Position numbers and translations under genes: made by a program
Shown here: piece by piece, positions 10,016 through 21,470 of the stretch
Position numbering within the stretch: the stretch's first letter is position 1
How the letters are laid out: each line of letters begins with the position of its first letter
The notes under the pieces: generated by a model
Told to the model about the DNA's origin: nothing
The model's input: only the letters and a program-made list of their open reading frames with translations
The model's database searches: none
Source of the DNA: Anastrepha obliqua
Lineage: Eukaryota; Arthropoda; Insecta; Diptera; Tephritidae
DNA length: 64,000 bases
Direction: 5' to 3'
Assembly: GCF_027943255.1 (NCBI RefSeq)
Contig: NC_072892.1
Coordinates: 24,141,792 to 24,205,791 of the forward strand

Positions 10016-11850
10016 TTTCCGAGAAAAAAAAACTGAAAAGAAAGAAATCGACTTGATAAGCTTCTTAGAAGGCAATAAAACAGTATTTGGAAAAAAACGA
10101 AATTTTTGATACTGTCGAACTTCCTTTGGCAAAATCATGTGTAATTTTTGCAAGTCAGGCTGCGCACAGAGAACAAATTTCTCTCCTTATTCAATTTTTA
10201 GTTATATCGCTAAGGCAGTTGACTACCTTCGATTAACATAATTTGTTCAATAGCGCTTTTAGATAAATCTAGATAAATCTAGATTTCTATTATATATTAG
10301 TTTTTTTTTCGTGCCCATACTAATAAAAATAAGCCGAAACCGTTGCCTAAAGTTGAGGAAAATTATCTAATACCAACTAAAAAGTAAATGTCACACCCGG
10401 TGGTTGTCCCTTACGCGAGTATAAACATATTTTTCAGCATACATATACATACTGGAATGTTTAGAACCACAATAGAGCCCCACCCCAATTTGCTGCTAGC
10501 TCACAGTTTACCCAGTTTTCCAATTCACACGCAAACCAACCAAGACCGCAGTAGCAAAAACATTAAATCTAATGCCAAACTCTGAAAGCTATTGAGGCAG
10601 CATTAGCGGCTTTGGTAAACGTACAAACTGTTGTTGTTGATGACGACGACAATGACGATGATGACACACTCACAATGATTGTACTCGTACATACATATAT
10701 ATAACATAAGTAATGTTAGCTGAAGCAACGGTGGGGGCTCACAAGAAATGCTGATGCCCCAGAAAAAGTTGTTTCGCCTGTGTTGGTAACCGTGAGCTTG
10801 CTTTTTGGGCATGATGACGGAAGTGCTTACATTTTACATTTACAGAATTTGTATGCCAGTAGTGTATCCGATGGACGGACCTACCCAGCAAACACAATTT
10901 GAAACATTTTAGAAAATCTTAAATCTCTATAAGATATCAAATCCTTTTTTCCTCCAATTTTTCTTAAGCTATAGTACAATTCTACATTAAAGCTTCGTTT
11001 GTTTGTTGGGTAAATATTGGGTTAGGTATATAAAACATATGCACAGATAGGCACACACATACATACATATATGCACGACACAAAGATGCATGTGGATATA
11101 AAAGTAAGTACGAAAAGTATGTATTCTTTATTACTTGTTAGCAGTGAATTTCATGACTCTGCCACTCGACTGAGAATTACCAAATATTTGTACTACTCCA
11201 GCATTGATAAGAACTACGCCCAGTTTCGCTTTACTTCTCTCTTTCGAATAAGCGAATGGTAAATTGGGGTGACGACTCCATGCTTTTAACGATATTTACG
11301 ATTTTGATTTTCGTTTTAGATTTTCGATCTCTGAGCGAATTTTAGCTGCCGGAGCAAGCTCAGCGGAAATAGCTAATGGGCTACTGTCCTCACTGCTTTC
11401 CTTTAAAACTCTAGCAGTCTGCGGAGTACGTGTCAAAACTATTCGTGCCCTTGAGTTCGCGGTGTAGCTGCGGTTGAGCTGATTCCCGTCTTTGTTTCTA
11501 GACTAATTTTACACGCACCTCACAAAGGCATATGCAGACACTTTTCGAATTGAATACAGGAACATTTAAGAAATCTCCAATATAATTACTTTCGCCAGAC
11601 GAAGATTTGGGCATCCGGCTTTACGCTCCCAAAAATAACAGATTTGGATATCCCCGGCCTGCAGAATTTCATCAGCAGCAGACAGCGGTCAACACAACTG
11701 CAAACCGTTGTGGTTCAGTCATTCAATTCATACCCTAAAATCTTGCCTGCTTCTCCTTAAGCCTCTTTCACTGTGAAAACAAACTTGAAATTATCATTTC
11801 CGTGGAAGTGAGGCCTCATATACTTGGAGGCAACTTTTAAACCTAACCTA
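10016..11850. other. No gene recognised
   Basis: AT-rich DNA with a GAC/GAT-rich triplet run at about 10638-10666 and CATA tracts near 10690 and 11055. AACCTAACCTA at 11841-11851, just before the SINE, may be the tail of a lost retrotransposon. No coding feature is supported. Confidence 0.55.
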
Positions 11851-11856
11851 CTTGAT

Positions 11857-12140
11857 AAGGCCGCCGCAGCCGAATTGGTGCATGACTACCATTCGGAATT
11901 CGGCGTACGTTGGTGCGAATATCCGTGAAACACCAAAATAAAGAAACATTTTTTTTCTAATAGCGGTCGCCCCCCAACAGCCAAGGGCAAACCTCCAAGT
12001 GTATAAAAAAATATCTGCCATTCCCAGTCGGCTTGAAACTGTAAGTCCCTTCATTTGTGGAACAACAACAAGACACACGCCATAAAGAGGAGGAGGAGTT
12101 AGGCCAAACACCTAAAAAGTGCCAATTATATATATAACTG
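11857..12140 (+). mobile_element. tRNA-derived SINE, near full length
   Basis: The head GGCCGCCGCAGCCGAATTGG followed by CATGACTACCATTCGG resembles the 5' half of a tRNA (A-box region); the B-box region (GGTTCGA in the 61855 copy) is degenerate here. The body has TAATAGCGGTCGCC, GGGCAAACCTCC, ATCTGCCATTCCCAGTCGGC and CATTTGTGGAACAACAAC. It ends GCCAAACACC and GTGCCAATTATATATATAAC. This copy shows the complete body that the other four copies share in part. It is non-coding and depends on a LINE for mobility. Confidence 0.8.
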
Positions 12141-12560
12141 GTAAATTTTACACGTCGATGTACTGGGAAGTGCCAATTATTCAAAGAATTCAACAGGTGA
12201 AGCCAAGATCAAACCGTTAATCGGCTCACAGCGAATTTGAAGGGGGTCAGCTGATTTTCTGACGTCACTTGGGATGTGACGACAGCCTTTTTTCGGCATT
12301 TAGGACAAAAAACAACACAGTCTTCGTTCATGTGGCTTCGTTGTCGTCTGAACAACGAAAATTGGAGGAGCGTTAAAATACGTGTGAAATGAGCGTGCAG
12401 AGATCTGCTTCGAAGTCCCCGATGATGGCGCAGCTGAGGTTACTCGCAAAATTTTGCTTCGGCTGGGCGAACTTTGGAATCTATTGCACATTCCTTGAGA
12501 TCTAGTACCCGCAATCCATTTCAAAATCCATCTAACCATCTACCCACTACCATCCCTCAT
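12141..12560. other. No gene recognised
   Basis: A short open stretch near 12405-12500 reads EVPDDGAAEVTRKILLRLGE on the plus strand. It is coding-like in feel but matches nothing I know. Otherwise non-coding. Confidence 0.4.
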
Positions 12561-12925
12561 CAACAAATGCCTCCGCATCATCTGCAGAATATTCTAGCCA
12601 AACACCGTCAGTAATGACGTACTGTGGAGATTAACAAGCAAAGAACCCATCCTTAGGCAAATCAAATGCAGAAAGTGGGGATGGATAGGTTACACAGAGA
12701 AAACCACCAGATAGCATCACGAGAATAGCACTGCACTGGAACTCGAAAAGGGAGCCGAGGTCGCGGTCTACCAACGAACTCTTGGAGAAGGTCGATGCTG
12801 CGCGAACTAACAGATGCCGACATCTCATGGGACGGTGCAAAAACAACAGCACAGAACCGTGTACGATGGAAGAGTCTTGTCGAGGCCCTATGCTCCCGAG
12901 AGGAGTGAATAAGGAGGGTGAATGA
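12561..12925 (+). pseudogene. RNase-H-less non-LTR retrotransposon ORF2 C-terminus
   Basis: The translation reads NKCLRIICRIFWPN, CRKWGWIGYTEKTTR, SRGRGLPTNSWRRSMLRELT, SWDGAKTTAQNRVRWK and SLVEALCSREE, with small frame breaks. The same order is seen at the end of the longer relic at 39790-40800. The last 50 bp recur again at 59775-59835. The RT domain is missing here, consistent with 5' truncation on insertion. Confidence 0.8.
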
Positions 12926-14689
12926 AAAAAAAATTCCTCACACGGCGCCATCACCGATACTTGTTTATTTATTTGCAACAAAAAAATCAATAATCAGCAA
13001 AGATTCTTACTGACTAAAACACTGACTTAGAACTAAGTACAGAAATCATTAACATAAAATTGAAAATAAAATGCTTAGTCAAAGAAAACTCAAGCGAAAT
13101 AAAATTCGAAATCTCGTTGAGTTCTTATGCGGATGTTTGAGTCCTTATGCGGCATTCAGTACTTCCCTGCAGGGCTCTGACAGACAGCTCTGTTTGCATG
13201 CACCCTGAACATTCGGCAACGAAAGGGTGGCTTAAATAGGCGTTTATTAGTGCCAAACGCTGTAGGTGGCCAATTGCCGCATTTAATACTTACTGCTTAC
13301 TACACTCAAGCCGTCAACAATAACAACTTTCGTTGGCTAAATGCGTTTTACGACATCCCATTTTCTTAGGTCGCATCCGTTATACGGTTTGGCCACATAG
13401 ATTTTCTCTATATTAACCAAAGTATACGGCAGCTTTGTTCTGTTATCATAAATGGGCATTGAAATCACTTGCCACACAAAAGCACTGCACTGATAAGCAT
13501 ATATACATACACACATGCATACACATCTGATGGCAAACGGGCCGGGTATTCTGCTTCACTCATTATTTTGTCAGGAAATACGGCATTTTTATTGTTGCTG
13601 GTTTAGTTCTTTTTATTTGCAATCTATTATCGCTGTTGTGTTTTATTATGCGAACCAGTTGTCATTTGCTGTTTGCCACTGTCGAGCGAGCAATGAGCGA
13701 GTCTTTTTGGCAGTGCAATTGCCACCCAAACTTATACCCGAAATAAGGCAAAAAATGTGGCAATAATAGAAATGAACAAAAGGCAAAGAAAATAGCACAA
13801 AAAATGTTTGGGTGCAGGCGCACATACATACACACACACACATTTATATGTAATACAAAGAGTGCCACTTTGCCCCAGCCAGCAGAAAAACGGAAAAAGT
13901 AAATAAATTGAGCGACGCCTGAAGTTGTATGCGCGAAGTTGATTGGGGCAGTCGAGCTTCCAGCGTATGAAACAGCGGCGCTATTGCCGCTGTAAGTATG
14001 TGTGTATTTATGTATGCATTGCCGCCGCTGCCACAAACAGTTAGTTCGAATTAGGTCACATGAAATTTAATCAAATTAAAATGTTCTGGTGCGTATGTTT
14101 CTGCCCTACACAGACGTTCGTTCCTCCTTCATTGCCATTATGGGCATCAACGCTGCACATTGCCTCCAAAATATCCACACACACACACAAATGTGAATAC
14201 GTCGATTCAAGTTAGCGTGCCATGCATACATATATAAATACATACACACACACATACACATCATTTTGATATTTTTGTTAGTTGGTGTCGCTGCGCATAT
14301 GTTGCTTTTTTGTTTACTTCACATGCTTCTTTTGTATTTCGTTCATGGCGTATCCAAATGTTGCTTAGCATAAAATTATGGTACGTCATTGCTGCCACCG
14401 CCTTTGCCATTGCTGCTCAGTAGACTTCTACTTGCTGCCACATACAACTTCTGGTTGAGCTGTTTTGATTGTTATTGTTGTTGTGCATAATAAACAACAG
14501 CAACAGTAGCAAATTACCGCATCGCACTAGCTTGGAGCATGAACTCCATTTTCTATTGAGCGATTTTTTTTTTTTTTTTTGCCTCAGCCTCAACGTCAGC
14601 CTCTAACTGATGCGACCAGTGCTAAATGACAGCAATGGTGCCGTGCTGCAAACTTTGAGGCATATTTGGTAGTGAAAGTCTGTGTCCAT
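12926..14689. other. No gene recognised
   Basis: Mostly unique-looking DNA with CA/CATA microsatellites near 13500-13520, 13822-13845, 14186-14196 and 14222-14262. The direct pair GAGTTCTTATGCGGATG / GAGTCCTTATGCGGCAT lies at about 13119-13155. A T15-type homopolymer lies near 14566-14580. No supported exon. Confidence 0.6.
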
Positions 14690-14691
14690 TA

Positions 14692-15352
14692 GGGTGGTCC
14701 AAAAATGCATGGGAAAAAATTTATATTAAAATTTTTATGCTGCCGCCCCCCATAATGGTAAAGAATGAAAAATAAAAAGACCCGTATTTTTTTTTTTTTT
14801 AATCAGACCATATTTAATGGTGCCGCCGGGGCTTTGAAATACCCCATGTATTTTGCATGGGAAAAAAATACTTTTTCGTAGATTTCATGTAAAAACCTGG
14901 AAAATGAATATATTTTAACCGGATACCTCAGTTTCTCTTCATAATTGGTCAGGGAATAACAACCCATTATGAAATAATTAATTTTTTTGTATTAACTATT
15001 TTTTATAGAACCCCAAAAAGCCCCCATAAAACGAAAATCTAATATTTTATATTACTTATATTATATTATTATATTACAAAAAAAATTAATTCTTTCATAA
15101 TTGGATGTTATTCCCTGACCAATTATGAAGAGAAACTGAGTTATCCGGTTAAAATATATTCATTTTCCAGGTTTTTACATGAAATCTACGAAAAAGTATT
15201 TTTTTCCCATGCAAAATACATGGGATATTTCAAAGCCCCGGCGGCACCATTAAATATGGTCTGATTAAAAACAAAAAAAATACGGGTCTTTTTATTTTTC
15301 ATTCTTTACTATTTTGGGGGGCGGCAGCATACAAATTTTTTTTGGACCACCC
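14692..15352. mobile_element. Palindromic fold-back element (long-TIR MITE)
   Basis: The two halves are near-perfect inverted copies: roughly 14692-14990 pairs with 15073-15352, leaving an AT-rich centre of about 80 bp. The ends are GGGTGGTCCAAAAA and its complement, bordered by TA at 14690-14691 and 15353-15354. There is no coding capacity. The GGGTGG terminus and TA target resemble the ends of the host element at 43094-46135, so a Tc1/mariner-type mobiliser is plausible. Confidence 0.85.
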
Positions 15353-15354
15353 TA

Positions 15355-15728
15355 GTGTACATACATATGTATGTTTGTATGTAGTATATTTTTGCTTTGT
15401 CAATCAACAATCAACACAGAGAGTGTCGATAAGTTTAAAAATGTATTTGAAAAAGTTTTCGAAAGCTGGAGATATCCTTTATAAAACATTGAACAAAGTC
15501 GTTCTTTTGATAGAAAAGGCTGCAACGTTTCGATTGCAGGTGGAACAGTACAGAAAGAGCATGCATACATACGAACCATGTACACACATATGCATGAAGG
15601 AGTTGCTGTTTGGGGGTTTTTTGTGTTGTGCTTCTTGCTTTGTGAATCGTACAGGTATCTCCAATATCCATTCAAATTAATGTTTTACTTCCTTACAATA
15701 CATCTTTTATTGATATTGTATTTACATA
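15355..15728. other. No gene recognised
   Basis: Short spacer between the fold-back element and a mariner, with a TATGTATG tract near 15363-15382. No supported feature. Confidence 0.55.
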
Positions 15729-16980
15729 TCGGGTGTACAACTAATTAATTTCGTATTTGTTACTAACCGCATATCTACAAATTTATGTAGTCAATATCTT
15801 GACAGTGACAGCTATTTTATGTTAAAGCACACCAAAAAATCAAGTAAATTTGATATGTCGCAGTGGATATTAGTAAACACACAGTTTTTTTTTATTACAG
15901 TCAAAATGTCAAATTACGTTCCAACAAAACAGCGTTTGCAGAGAGGTTTGCTTTTGTTCTTCAATTTAAAGAAAAGTGCAACAGAAGCACATCGTTTACT
16001 CTCAGAAGTAAATGCTCCAGAGGTTAGAGTATGTTAGCAGCGGTTTGCACGATTTAAAAGTGGTGATTTTGACACAGAAGACAAAGAGCGATCAGGTCAT
16101 CAAAAAAGTTAGAAGACCAAGAATTGGAGGCATTACTCGATCAAGATCCATGTCAAACTCAAGAAGAACTTGGAAAAACCTTGGAAGTCACTCAACAAGC
16201 CATTTCTAAACATTTAAACAAGGAAATTGGGTGCCACACGAATTGAAGCCGAGAGACGTTGAGAGACGATTTTGCATGTCTGAAATACTGCTTAATCGCC
16301 ACAAAACGAAATCGTTTTTGCATCGTATTGTCACTGGCGATGAAAAGTGGATTCATTACGACAACCCAAAGCGTAAAAGATCATATGTGAAGCCAGGTCA
16401 ACCAGCCAAATCGACACCAAAGCCGAATATTCATGATTTGAAGGTAATGCTCTGTATTTGGTGGGATCAGAAGAGTGTGCTGTACTATGAGCTGTTCAAA
16501 TCGGGCCAGACGATCACGGGAGAGCTATACAGGCAACAATTGATACGTTTGAAGCAAGCAATAGCCGAAAAACGGACGACCAGACGCGAGAAATTGATTT
16601 TCCATCATGACAATGCTCGGCCACATGTTGCATTACCGATCAAAAATTATTTGGAAAATGTCAGATGGGAAATTCTACCTCACCCGCCTTATAGCCCAGA
16701 CATGGCTCCTTCTGATTACCACTTGTTTCGGTCGATGCAGAATCACCTTTCATCACCTTATGGTTCACCAATGTTGAAGGTATTAAAAAATGGCTTGATG
16801 ACTTTCTCGGCGCAAAAGATGAGAAGCTTTTTGGGATGAAATCCATAAATTGCCTGAAAGATGGGAAAAAGTTGCCGCTTCCGATGGGGAATATTTTGAA
16901 TAAAATATTTTTTCACTTTTATACTGAAATAAATGGTTTTTCTTAAAAAAAAAAACGAAATTAATTTGTTGTACAGCCAA
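15729..16980 (+). mobile_element. Full-length mariner with TIRs and TA duplication
   Basis: Left end TCGGGTGTACAACTAATTAA and right end (reverse complement) TTGGCTGTACAACAAATTAA form terminal inverted repeats of about 25 bp. TA flanks both sides (15727-15728 and 16981-16982). The 1252-bp length is normal for an unshortened mariner. The transposase inside is frameshifted, so the copy is non-autonomous today although its ends look intact. Confidence 0.9.
15906..16903 (+). pseudogene. Mariner DD34D transposase, frameshifted, catalytic core intact
   Basis: The start ATG at 15906 opens MSNYVPTKQRLQ and an N-terminal helix-turn-helix (SATEAHRLLSEV), then a TAG near 16034, FARFKSGDFDTEDKERSG, a frameshift in an A-run near 16100 (LEALLDQDPCQTQEELGKTL) and another near 16215. 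From 16231 a 202-codon frame carries all three catalytic acids: VTGDEKWIHYDNP, HHDNARPHVA and SPDMAPSDYHLFRS, with 34 residues between the second and third. A final frameshift near 16780 leads to WEKVAASDGEYFE and a stop at about 16901. Length matches a roughly 330-residue mariner protein. Confidence 0.9.
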
Positions 16981-17479
16981 TACATATACACACATACTAG
17001 GTTGTTCAATAAGTTTTGTGGCTCGATAAGAAAAATACAATTTTATGGTTCGAAATACATTTTGTTATTCAGTATAGTTGACCTGAACATCAAAACACTT
17101 TTTCCAACTATTGTAGATTCCAATTTATAAATTCCATCCCTGAATTGAGAATCTGGTAGGGCTGCAAAGTACGCTCCCCAGCTATTATGACCTGATCATT
17201 TGATGAAAAACGCGTGTACCACGCATGAAATTTTTTAGGTTTGGAAACAGCTGAAAGTCGCTAGGGGTTAAATCTGGCGAATACGCTGAATGCTTCAACA
17301 ATTCGAACTTTAATACACGGATTGTAGCCATTATCAAAATGCGCTTATGACACATCCTGATGAAAAATAATGTTTTTCTTTTGCAAATTGGGTATTTTAT
17401 CACGATTTTTGAGGTGCAACTTCTTAGGCGTGGATGGATGAGCGAGAATGGAGAGTAACATTTCAAGGCCATGCGACGT

Positions 17480-18047
17480 TTTGGACATTTTCGTTCCGCG
17501 AGAGAGAAAACAGATATTAAGGAGAGAGAGAGAGCTATACCTTATATATATCTTAGATACACTTTAGGCTATTTTTCCTAAGTTTTTCCTTGTGGTTGCT
17601 AATTTCTAGTGTGAAATAACACTGCCTACTTTTTGGCGCTTGTTCGTTTGTGCAAACTTGTAGGAAATATATTTTTTGTGCCTACTTTTTGGCGTTATAT
17701 TTCCTTGGTGTCTACTGTTTGGGGCGGTTTTTGGTCCCAATTTGTTTGGCGTTTTTTTTTTTTTTGGTACCTACTTTTTGGCGCTTATTTCCATTCCCTG
17801 GCTAGTGCTTGTGCGTACTATAAAGTGCTATCCATTCCGGCGTCGGATTTATTGGTATTGCCTTACGGTAATTTGTGCCGTTGCTGCGGTTCTGGAATCG
17901 CTGCGTTTGTGTGGGTGATAAGCCCTCGGAGTTGCCACAGTTTGTGTCCGGCGTTTACCTCCTCCGGGTGACCCTTTTCCGTTTTTTGTAAATTTTGTCT
18001 AATTGTATTCTCTGTTGTGAATTTATTTAGATATATATTCTTTCTTA

Positions 18048-18082
<35 letters not shown>

Positions 18083-18098
18083 TATCTCTCTCGATCTG

Positions 18099-18145
<47 letters not shown>

Positions 18146-18327
18146 CTTTCTATCTCTCTCTCTCTCTCTTATCCTCTCTCGGGTTTCTCCCTCTTTCTTT
18201 GTCTGCCTTGAAAGTTTCACTTCTGTTATGTATACTACTCCTTCATAATGGTATCACAAAGGACGAATCTTTCTTCGTCCAAGTCTGCTCATTCCTTGGG
18301 CAACCATACCAACCTAACCTAACCTAT
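17480..18327 (+). mobile_element. Internally deleted non-LTR element inside the mariner
   Basis: The segment holds four imperfect copies of the motif CCTACTTTTTGGCG (near 17625, 17682, 17711, 17768), which look like 5'-UTR promoter repeats. A GC-richer stretch and a long (CT)n tract follow. The 3' end (18235-18327) contains the hairpin GGACGAA/TTCGTCC and finishes CCAACCTAACCTAACCTA. A second copy of the 3' end lies at 42150-42246. I infer a retrotransposon whose ORFs are deleted; the left boundary is uncertain by tens of bases. Confidence 0.5.
18042..18182. repeat. (CT)n microsatellite
   Basis: About 140 bp of CT repeats interrupted by TAT and CGAT units, inside the retro-element segment. 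Frames across it read Ser-Leu repeats and are not genes. Confidence 0.95.
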
Positions 18328-19212
18328 GTGTACTACGCTACACGCCCGTTTTTTTATTTTATCTTCTTCTGATATTCAGAATTTCTTTATTTACCAGTTT
18401 GCAAGTAATCGACAAACAAAATTTCTTTCGCATCCCAAAAAACTGATGCTAACGCTTTCTTGGCTGATTTCTGCACACGAACTCGTGTCGGAGCCGAAGA
18501 ACTAGGCTCACACCACCTCTTGTTTTGATTTAGGATCATGGTGAAAGACTCACGTCTCATCCATAGTGATGAATCGATGCACAAAATCTACTTTATCTGT
18601 TCAAAAATACTCAAAATGTTGCTTTGAAAGTCGCATTCGAATGTGTTTTTGTTCGATTGTTAGCGAATGCGGCATCCATTGGGCACACAGCTTTCTGAAA
18701 CTCAATGTTTGAGTCAAAATATTGCTTACACTGCGTAATGAGATCCCTGAGGCTTCTACTAAAACTCTTTCAGTCACTTGACGATTTTTCTACACGATTT
18801 CCTGTATTTTTTCTACGATTTCTGGTGTTGTTGCTGTTTTTGGACGCCCTTGACGTGGATTATCTTCAAGGCTTGTACGACGAGGTTCAAATTCAGTAAC
18901 TTATCTTTCTACTATACTAATTGATGGCGACAAGTCCTTTTACATCTTCAACATTCGTTCATAAATTTCCTTTGCTTTTAAACCTTCCAAAAATGCAAAT
19001 TCAATCAATGCACCTTACCTGAATTTTTCCATTGTAGAAAATACTGTGACACGTCGTTACTAAATGGCTTGTAAACAAGGAATAAATTGACAGAAGGAAA
19101 TAAAACTTCACATTCGTTTATATGATATAACAAATAACATAACAAAAAAACAAAAATTGGGATAGTAGCAACCCGCTCTTTTAAAGAACCGCAAAACTTA
19201 TTGAACAACCTA

Positions 19213-19493
19213 GTAAGTTTTAAATTGGTCGCCATTCAATCCGGCTAGCTTTAATATATAAAACACTTTCATACGAGAACACACAAAAATTTCTATAAAT
19301 ATAAATAATATTATATGACTTACAGATACATGGACAGGTACATAAATGATCCGAATTTGGTGTTGTTTCATTTGACTTACCTGAAAAGAAAAAAAGGAAA
19401 TAATTCTATTATTTAATATAAGTATAATTGAATGCTTAAAATTGAAAGTTATTTTTTTTTTTTTGTACTTAAGAATTGCATAAAGTATATGCA
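19213..19493. other. No gene recognised
   Basis: AT-rich spacer between the mariner and the Tc1 relic. Confidence 0.5.
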
Positions 19494-19905
19494 CATACAT
19501 ATGTCAGCAGCCGGGGTAGGAAATTTAGTGTTTGTCGAGAGTATTATGGACAAAACAATGTACCTCAATATTCTAAAAGATAATCTACTCCAAAGTGCTG
19601 CCAAACTGGGAATACCTTAAGATTTCCGTTTCTACTAGGACAATGACTCTAAACATAAGGCGGCAATCGTGCAGACATGGCTTATATGGAACTGTCCACA
19701 TTTAATGCAACCACCGTCTCAATCACCTGACATGAACGTCATCGAGAATTTATGGTCATTACTGGAAACAAAAATCCGCACACATCACATAAGCAATAGG
19801 GATCAGATAAAAACCATATTTTTGCAGGAGTGAAACGAAATCGTACCGGAAGTAACAAAGAAGCCAAAGAATACCACACAAAGTACTGAATCATTTTTAA
19901 CTTAA
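19494..19905 (+). pseudogene. Tc1-like (DD34E) transposase C-terminal half
   Basis: The translation reads VFVESIMDKTMYLNILKDNLLQSAAKLGIP, stop, DFRFY, stop, DNDSKHKAAIVQTWLIWNCPHLMQPPSQSPDMNVIENLWSLLE, ending after a further stop near 19833. DNDSKHKA contains the second catalytic Asp and IENLW the catalytic Glu of the Tc1 family. The first Asp and DNA-binding domain are missing. Only stops interrupt the core, so it is a moderately old 5'-truncated copy. Confidence 0.88.
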
Positions 19906-20133
19906 ACTTAAGAAAAAATTAATACTAAATGAAATTAGCTGAAAATTTTGAACTGTTCTGTGTTTTTGTTTTTTATATTTTTTATTTAAAGTTTAAAAAA
20001 TATGTGAAGTACCTTTTTTATACTGCAATTGCGTATAAATTATTTGATATTTAAATTTTTTCAAAAAAAGTTTTATCTTTCAAAATACAGCATTCGAAGT
20101 TATAATAATAATAAGCTGCGAGCCACTGAAGAT

Positions 20134-20219
20134 CCATACATACATACATACATACATACATACACATATACGTACATACATGCATGCATACGTACATACA
20201 TACATACCTACATACATAT
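20134..20219. repeat. (ACAT)n microsatellite, left flank of an R1-clade element
   Basis: CATA/ACAT repeats with CGTA and CATG variants. The same repeat type resumes at about 21471-21495 beyond the retrotransposon, so the element appears to lie inside the microsatellite. Confidence 0.9.
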
Positions 20220-20224
20220 AGTAC

Positions 20225-21470
20225 AGCCGAAAGAGAGTTGAAAAGGTCAAGATTAGAGTTGGGGACAGCATTATCGAGTCAAGGCCATACGTAAAATACT
20301 TAGGCGTCTTGGTAGACCACCGAATTAGCTTCGAAGGCCACTTGGACTACGCTAACAACAAAGCTGCGCCTGCAACAGCAGCCCTGGCTAGAATAATGGC
20401 AAACATTGGAGGACCAAGACAGCAGGCAAGACAGGTCCTGGCTAGAGTAGTGAGGTCTATCCTCTTATATGGTGAGACAGTTTGGCGCGATGCATACCAA
20501 CACGCTTCATATGTACGAAGCAATAACTCCACGTACCGCTTGTGTGCTCTTAGAGTCTGCTCTGCCTTCAGGACAGTCTTAGAAAATACGGCGCTCATCA
20601 TAGCTGGTCTATGCCCACTGGACTTGATAGCGCAGGAGATGCGCGAAATGAGTCGTATGAGGAACAACCAAGCCCAATGCGACCAGCTGGCACTGACCAC
20701 CGCTGCATGGATCAGTGACAGACGCGATGGGACAGTGCAAATAAAGGCAGGTGAACCCACCGTCTCATCCCCAATGTTGAAGCTTGGCTCCACAGAAAGC
20801 ACGGAGAAGTAGACTTCTATCTCTGCCAAATCCTAAGTGGCTTTGGACACGAAGAAAGTCCATACTGCGAGCAGTGCACACCAGCAGTTGAGGAGGACGC
20901 AGAACATGTGCTTCTCGCGTGTCCCCGCATCAGAAGAGTAAGGGCTAAACTGGAAGACAGCCTTGGCAGCAGCATCACGCCCGAGAACTTAGTGCCAGTG
21001 ATGTTGAATAGCCAGGACAATTGGAACAAAGCCCAGCAAATGGTTGCTGAAATAATGCAGCAACTCCGACATAGCGAGCAGGCAAGGAGGATGCGCGAAC
21101 GCCGTATAAGATCGTGAAACAGCAAACCTATCCAGAGATGAAAACGCAGGTAAACTGACGATTCCACTATTAGAAACTAACTTTTCTGTGGTAACGAACA
21201 GGGATATGGGGTGAGGGGGGCGTATAGATCCGACAGGGGTGGTTCTCTTCAGATATGACTTAACAGTGGTGGTAATAGCCAGATGCAGCTTGTGACATTT
21301 TTCATCAGAACAGTAAATGACATTAAGTGCAACGCTCAAACCGTCTCCCGACGAAATACTTGACGGTGGTACCGGGGGGATCGGTACTTTGACGGTAGCA
21401 GGTTTAGTTCGGGTTAAAGTCCCACACTGACGCGGTAAGGCTTTCGATGCTTCCAGCTCATAAAAAAAAA
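20225..21470 (+). mobile_element. R1-clade (Waldo-like) non-LTR element inserted in (ACAT)n
   Basis: A 5'-truncated element with the last part of ORF2, about 350 bp of 3' UTR and a short A9 tail (21462-21470). ACAT-type repeats flank it on both sides. R1-clade Waldo elements are known to target (ACAY)n microsatellites, and the coding remnant is R1-like, so protein and target agree. Assignment to Waldo itself is inference. Confidence 0.7.
20240..21117 (+). pseudogene. R1-clade ORF2 C-terminal region
   Basis: The sequence reads KVKIRVGDSIIESRPYVKYLGVLVD, then TAALARIMANIGGPRQQ, VRSILLYGETVWRDAY, YRLCALRVCSAFRTV and IIAGLCPLDLIAQEM (RT thumb and connection). After a frameshift near 20790 it continues to YCEQCTPAVEEDAEHVLLACPRIRR, the Cys/His knuckle, and a basic end RERRIRS with a stop at about 21115. 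One frameshift and few stops make it one of the better-preserved retro relics here. The endonuclease and RT core are absent. Confidence 0.85.

Larger units (their letters stand above)
17040..19032 (-). pseudogene. Mariner transposase relic interrupted by a non-LTR insertion
   Basis: Minus-strand reading starts MEKFR at 19032 and continues LEGLKAKEIYERML, TSLEDNPRQGRPKTATTPEI (linker after the helix-turn-helix), LRKLCAQWMPHSL-type sequence, FVHRFITMDET (first Asp) and SAKKALASVFWDAKEILFVDYL. The insertion follows at about 18330. Past it come NLQKKNIIFHQD (second Asp, near 17360), a frameshift, and AYSPDLTPSDFQLFPNLKNF (third Asp). Several stops are present. The protein is complete in outline but dead. 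Confidence 0.85.
17000..19210 (-). mobile_element. Mariner with TIRs, split by a retrotransposon insertion
   Basis: The ends GGTTGTTCAATAAGTTTTG and its complement (CAAAACTTATTGAACAACC) are bordered by TA at 16998-16999 and 19211-19212. The 2211-bp span is about 900 bp longer than a mariner, and the excess corresponds to the foreign segment at about 17480-18327. It begins 19 bp after the previous mariner ends. The transposase lies on the minus strand. Confidence 0.88.

Noticed and set aside
18017..18211. Open frame of Ser-Leu repeats
   Set aside because: It is the (CT)n microsatellite read as codons.
20029..20271. Open frames of Thr-Tyr-Ile-His repeats
   Set aside because: They are (ACAT)n microsatellite translated; the same pattern elsewhere was ignored.
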